Source: Desulfobaccales bacterium (lineage in GTDB: Bacteria > Desulfobacterota > Desulfobaccia > Desulfobaccales > 0-14-0-80-60-11). From it: a stretch of DNA of 64,000 bases. Positions 58,464 through 64,000 of this stretch are shown one piece after another (position 1 is the first letter of the stretch; every line of letters begins with the position of its first letter). The position numbers were made by a program, and so were the translations under genes. The stretch is from NCBI GenBank assembly GCA_041648175.1, contig JBAZPO010000005.1:62001-126000 (forward strand), in the 5' to 3' direction. The notes under the pieces are model-generated. The model saw only the letters and a list, made by a program, of their open reading frames with translations, was not told the DNA's origin and ran no database searches.

Positions 58464-59245
58464 TTATAATAATACCAGCTTGAAAAGCCTGTCATCTTTC
58501 TCATCATTGTTGGATGCCTCGCAGTCCAGAGTTTATGCTGTCTCCATGCCTTGCCGGGATAAAAGCGGATCACGGTTTTCCAACCTGAGAAAAATGGGGA
58601 GGCTCCAGGCGTTCCACCCGTGCCGTGTCCCGGCACAAGGATGCCGGCGCCCCATTAATCCCTTGATAATACTGGCTAAGTTTTGCGAAAGCCGAATATT
58701 TACCCCGGGACCAGCGCGGGACAAGCGCGTGACAACCCTGGCGCCGCCTCGACCGGAACGCGCTTGCACGCGGGTTTAGACCGGGTATATGGCGAGGGCG
58801 CCTCGGCAATATCCCGGCACATGTGCCGGGTTTGCCCGTCCAATCGGCCTGCGCCCGGCATTTTCAACGATTTTTGGGGTAGTTTTGAGGGGGTAAAAGC
58901 CGTTAAAAAACCATTTTTCTCTATCATTTTGAGCTAAACGCAGGCTCTTAGCTCGCTTCCATGAAACAGCTTTAAACCCGATTTAGGGGGATTTAAAAAT
59001 CAGCCAGCGGCATAAATCTATGGCAAACGCTATATGTCAAAGCTTGAATGATTTCATTGCCTCCGGGCACAATCAATGCAGACCTGGCGAATCTGCTGCA
59101 GAAACCAGCAAAGATGCGATATAACTCATAGTAAGGTTATTGTAGTTCGCGTATAATTTATTCTCTAATTCTATCTTGATATATATTGCGAGGCTGTCGG
59201 AAAAGGATTGAGCTCAGCTAGTTTCCCTCCTATCCATTGATTTGA

Positions 59246-61051
<1,806 letters not shown>

Positions 61052-61238
61052 CAGTCCTCGGTGGTTATCATGAATGGTTGACAGTTAGGCCCTTCGTTCA
61101 GCCAGCCAGGATAGGAACGCTATCTCGTTGAAGAAAACGCCCAGAAACATTTCCATTTTATGACCTCTTGATCCGAGGTTATACGTGATTAAGTTATTCG
61201 TAATATTCAATCATTTCGAACTTTATTAAGAGGACGTG

Positions 61239-63635
61239 ATGAAATCCCGGAAAATTGAGTTTCCATTCAAGGGCAGAATGAGCCTGAGGCCACTGCTGGA
61301 TTTCTGGGAACGCTTATTGGCCGAAGGCAAAGGCGGGATGAATGCCTTGGGGCCGGTTATCCGCAAAAAGTTAGAGAATACCCCTGAGCTACGGGAACCC
61401 ATCGAGGACCTCACCATCCTGGAAAATCACCAGGACTTCATCGATCTGTTGATGAGCGTGGTTTTCCCGCCGGCGTTTTGGGAGAGCGATTGCGCCGCGG
61501 CCTTCGTGCCTTTCCAGTTTACCGGGTTCTATGCCACACCGCTTTTCAAGACCCTGTTTAAAATGGAAGGACAAGGTTTTACGCCGCAATTGAACATCGA
61601 CCCCCATCAGTGGCAGTGGGGGCGGGTCCTCAAGGCCTATATTTATATCCTGAATAAATTCTACGGCATCGACCTCACCTGGGATTATCCCCTGATTGCC
61701 AAAGCTCAATGCCCCAAAACCGGATTGGATCGGTTTTTTAATATCGTCTTGGATCCAAAATTCCTGGAAATCAAAGTGCTCGGAGAGCCCAGGAGTTTGA
61801 CGGAAGCAGACCGGAGCCGGCTCCTGGCTAACGTCAGTGACCTGAAATTGTGGATGGAACTGATACCCCCGGAAAACTTTGAATTTGAGGGCTTTGGCGT
61901 TTTCAGGGCTGCGGATGTGACCTCTCGCGAGATGTTATCGGCTCTCCAGGGGGACCTCTTCGAAAAGGAAGCAATTTTTCAGCGGGATGGTTTTGCCGGG
62001 CTCCAGGAAAAATTGCAGATCTATCTGCAAGAGAAAGACCTAACCCTGGGCTTGGCCGCCATCCGGGGTGAACAGATTCTCATCCTGCCGCATGCCCATA
62101 ACCAGGCGGAAACGACGACCTGTGTTCTGCAGAATGCGACGCACTACCAACGAAGTGAATTTAAAGGATCAATTTTTTCCCAGGCGATGGATCAGGGCGA
62201 GCCGCTGGTCGTTGAAGACCTGCACTATTACCCTAAGAGCACGATCCTGGAAGAGCGCATGCTCGAGCATGGGTACCGGAGTATATATGTCGCTCCCCTG
62301 CTCTACCAGGACAGGCTCCTGGGAACTTTGGCGCTCAAATCAACCCGCGCCGGAGCGCTGAACGCCTTGAACACGGCCAACCTGCTCCCGGTGCTGCCGT
62401 TGTTTGCCGTGGCTTTGAATCGCAGCCTGGAGCAACTGAATCAAAAAATTCAGGCTGTCATCAAAGAGGAGTTCACCGCGATCCACCCCTCGGTGGAATG
62501 GCGCTTTCAGCAGGCAGCCCTGCACTATATCCAGCATAAGGACGAAGGGGTTGCAGCCCTGGAACCCATTGCGTTCCATCAAGTCTATCCCCTTTTCGGC
62601 GTTTCGGATATCCGGATGTCCAGCGACCATCGCAACGGCGCAATCCAGGCCGATCTCATCGAACACTTCCGTCTGACCAGAGAAATCCTGCAGCTCGCCT
62701 ATGACCACCGGCCTTTGCCGATTCTGGCGGCGTTCAGCCATCGCATCGACAAGCAGATCAAAAGGTTGAACATTGGCCTGAATGCGGGTGATGAGACCAC
62801 CAAACCACTTTTCATCCAGCAGGTGATGGAACCCATTTTTGACCAATTGGCAAACTTCGGCGCCCCGGTTGCCGAGAGGATAGCCTCCTACCGGGCCGCT
62901 TTGGATCCCGAGATGAAGACCATCTACCGGAGCAGGCGAGACTTTGAGGACAGTCTCAAGCTCATTAATGAAACTATTGCAGCGTATCTTGATCAGGAGG
63001 AAGCCAAGGCGCAGGAATATTTCCCCCACTATTTTGAAAAACTCAAGACCGACGGGGTGGAACACACCATATATATCGGTGCGAGCATGGCAGAGAGCGG
63101 GAATTTCAATCCCATGTACCTGAAAAATCTGCGCCTGTGGCAACTCATGGTTATGTGTGAGGTAGTGCGGCGTACCGAGGAGATTAAAAGCAGTCTGTCG
63201 GTACCTTTAGAAACCACGCACCTCATTCTGGTCCAGGATTCGCCGCTCTCGATCTTTTTTAGCCCGGATGAGCGGCACTTCGAAGTGGCAGGGGCTTACG
63301 ATATCCGCCATGAGATCATCAAAAAACGCATTGACAAGGCGGTAATCAAAGGCGCCTCCGAGCGGCTTACGCAACCGGGGAAAATTGCCATTGTGTACTC
63401 TCAAAAACAAGAGGGCACGGAATACCTTGAATATATTGATTACCTCCAGGCTGCCGGCTATCTGAAGGCTGAGACGGAGGATGTGGAGTTGGAGGACTTA
63501 CAAGGGGCCCAGGGATTGAAGGCCCTGCGGGTCACGGTGGACCCACGCGCCTCGCGTGCGCAACAGCAGCCTCTTCCGGAAATCGTCACCACCGCCGTAA
63601 AGGCGCTGCCCAAGCGAGCCAACGTATCTTCCTGA
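61239..63635 (+). CDS. large GAF-domain protein of unknown function
   Basis: The 798-residue protein has an N-terminal all-helical domain (about 1-235) of unknown fold, a GAF domain (about 250-400, with VLQNATHYQRSEF and SIYVAPLLYQDRLLGTLALKS), a conserved middle (about 420-640) and a C-terminal domain with FFSPDERHFEVAGAYDIRHEIIKKRIDKAVI, a signature I associate with a widespread but uncharacterised group of GAF proteins. It has no kinase or DNA-binding output. I choose ATG 61239, behind AAGAGGA; a GTG at 61236 is in frame. It lies 187 bases after the malic enzyme and may be its own unit. Confidence 0.85.
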   Translation: MKSRKIEFPFKGRMSLRPLLDFWERLLAEGKGGMNALGPVIRKKLENTPELREPIEDLTILENHQDFIDLLMSVVFPPAFWESDCAAAFVPFQFTGFYATPLFKTLFKMEGQGFTPQLNIDPHQWQWGRVLKAYIYILNKFYGIDLTWDYPLIAKAQCPKTGLDRFFNIVLDPKFLEIKVLGEPRSLTEADRSRLLANVSDLKLWMELIPPENFEFEGFGVFRAADVTSREMLSALQGDLFEKEAIFQRDGFAGLQEKLQIYLQEKDLTLGLAAIRGEQILILPHAHNQAETTTCVLQNATHYQRSEFKGSIFSQAMDQGEPLVVEDLHYYPKSTILEERMLEHGYRSIYVAPLLYQDRLLGTLALKSTRAGALNALNTANLLPVLPLFAVALNRSLEQLNQKIQAVIKEEFTAIHPSVEWRFQQAALHYIQHKDEGVAALEPIAFHQVYPLFGVSDIRMSSDHRNGAIQADLIEHFRLTREILQLAYDHRPLPILAAFSHRIDKQIKRLNIGLNAGDETTKPLFIQQVMEPIFDQLANFGAPVAERIASYRAALDPEMKTIYRSRRDFEDSLKLINETIAAYLDQEEAKAQEYFPHYFEKLKTDGVEHTIYIGASMAESGNFNPMYLKNLRLWQLMVMCEVVRRTEEIKSSLSVPLETTHLILVQDSPLSIFFSPDERHFEVAGAYDIRHEIIKKRIDKAVIKGASERLTQPGKIAIVYSQKQEGTEYLEYIDYLQAAGYLKAETEDVELEDLQGAQGLKALRVTVDPRASRAQQQPLPEIVTTAVKALPKRANVSS

Positions 63636-63756
63636 AAAGCTTGCACCAGGCCCCCAAAATTGTGCCCGCCAACAGCAGGCGGTGGGGGCAATGACCACCC
63701 CCACCCAGAGCATAGCCGCTATCCCCAGGCTCAACCGGGGCTTGCATCGACAACGA

Positions 63757-64000
63757 TCAGCGTTTCCGCCATGCCTCCCAGTTGGGGCGGCCCTGGGAAT
63801 CCCGCAAGTGCAGAACATAATCCGCTTTGGTGAGTTCATAAGCGATCGCCTGCAGCTTCCCGTCTTTTGCCTTTTCGCACATCCCCTTGACCCGCACTTC
63901 GTCTCCGGGGGTGAGCGCGAACTCCTGGCGCTCCAAATACCAGACCGGGCCCAAACTCACATGCACCTGTCCCTGGGTCTTGGTGTCCATGATTATGGCC
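63757..64000 (-). CDS. OB-fold protein, truncated by the window edge
   Basis: The minus-strand frame is open to the end of the window, so the visible about 80 residues are probably the C-terminal part of a longer protein; ATG 63990 is in frame but lacks a ribosome site. The sequence has VHVSLGPVWYLERQEFALTPGDEVRV and ends KADYVLHLRDSQGRPNWEAWRK, a pattern I associate with small exported OB-fold proteins, including magnetosome-associated ones. The function is unknown. About 120 bases without a gene separate it from the convergent GAF gene. Confidence 0.75.
   Translation of the reverse strand, partial: AIIMDTKTQGQVHVSLGPVWYLERQEFALTPGDEVRVKGMCEKAKDGKLQAIAYELTKADYVLHLRDSQGRPNWEAWRKR

Noticed and set aside
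58480..58940. Possible small genes in the GC-rich part of the gap before the malic enzyme
   Set aside because: Open frames exist on both strands, but they follow palindromes, lack ribosome sites and give no recognisable protein.

Overview
The window looks like a chromosomal segment of a GC-rich, strictly Gram-negative, probably anaerobic bacterium. The most likely group is Desulfobacterota (Deltaproteobacteria). I infer this from gene content: a TolC-type outer-membrane protein, a K+-independent H+-pyrophosphatase, many multi-PAS/GAF histidine kinases, a sigma-54 regulator, and abundant extragenic palindromes. No rRNA, tRNA or CRISPR was seen, so the taxonomy is inference.

Layout. (1) 0.5-9.4 kb is mostly housekeeping: gatC-gatA, a TolC-like efflux protein, a HAD hydrolase, a small membrane/rhodanese/MauE-like operon, and hppA with a clear terminator. 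(2) 9.7-12.7 kb holds a large PAS/GAF/GGDEF/EAL protein with a broken GGDEF and an intact EAL motif. (3) 13.0-33.4 kb is a large gas vesicle locus. Its left half is regulatory and chaperone-like: a histidine kinase, an unknown protein, an NtrC-type sigma-54 activator, GvpH (Hsp20), a CDC48-type AAA+ ATPase, two GvpF/L, a second histidine kinase and a receiver protein. A near-consensus sigma-54 promoter at 24223 opens the structural half: gvpA, a GvpC-like gene, a second gvpA encoding the identical protein, a second GvpC-like gene, a DnaJ-type zinc-finger protein, gvpN, small genes, a second zinc-finger protein, gvpF, gvpG, a tandem ArsA/Get3-type ATPase, a zinc-ribbon/GvpJ fusion, gvpK and another gvpJ-type gene. 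The order recalls the two-operon cluster of Serratia sp. ATCC 39006. (4) 33.4-34.6 kb is a scar with a broken TIR-DUF4231 (SLATT) gene and an IS3-type transposase fragment. (5) 34.6-53.0 kb is a minus-strand run of about 18 genes: a FlgM-like anti-sigma factor, a lipoprotein hydrolase, DUF1254/DUF1214, a tyrosinase, a GH13 branching-enzyme-like protein, a GMC oxidoreductase, four SnoaL/NTF2-like proteins, a tautomerase, a ThDP decarboxylase, two DJ-1/PfpI proteins and an AGE-fold protein. It resembles an uncharacterised metabolic or biosynthetic island. (6) 53.0-53.8 kb is an AT-rich control region with a strong dyad. (7) 53.8-64 kb is plus-strand: a symporter/histidine-kinase fusion with a small membrane partner, 1.1 kb of extragenic repeats, an NAD-malic enzyme, a GAF protein and the end of an OB-fold gene.

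How it may work together (inference): the two-component proteins control sigma-54 transcription of the gas vesicle shell genes. An unusually rich set of chaperone-like proteins (Hsp20, CDC48, GvpN, Get3-like ATPase, two DnaJ zinc-finger domains without a J domain) may keep the very hydrophobic GvpA soluble and deliver it to growing vesicles. Stem-loops after each gvpA would favour a high gvpA/gvpC transcript level. The most novel parts are this chaperone relay, the cryptic GvpC-like 33-residue-repeat proteins, and the minus-strand enzyme island.
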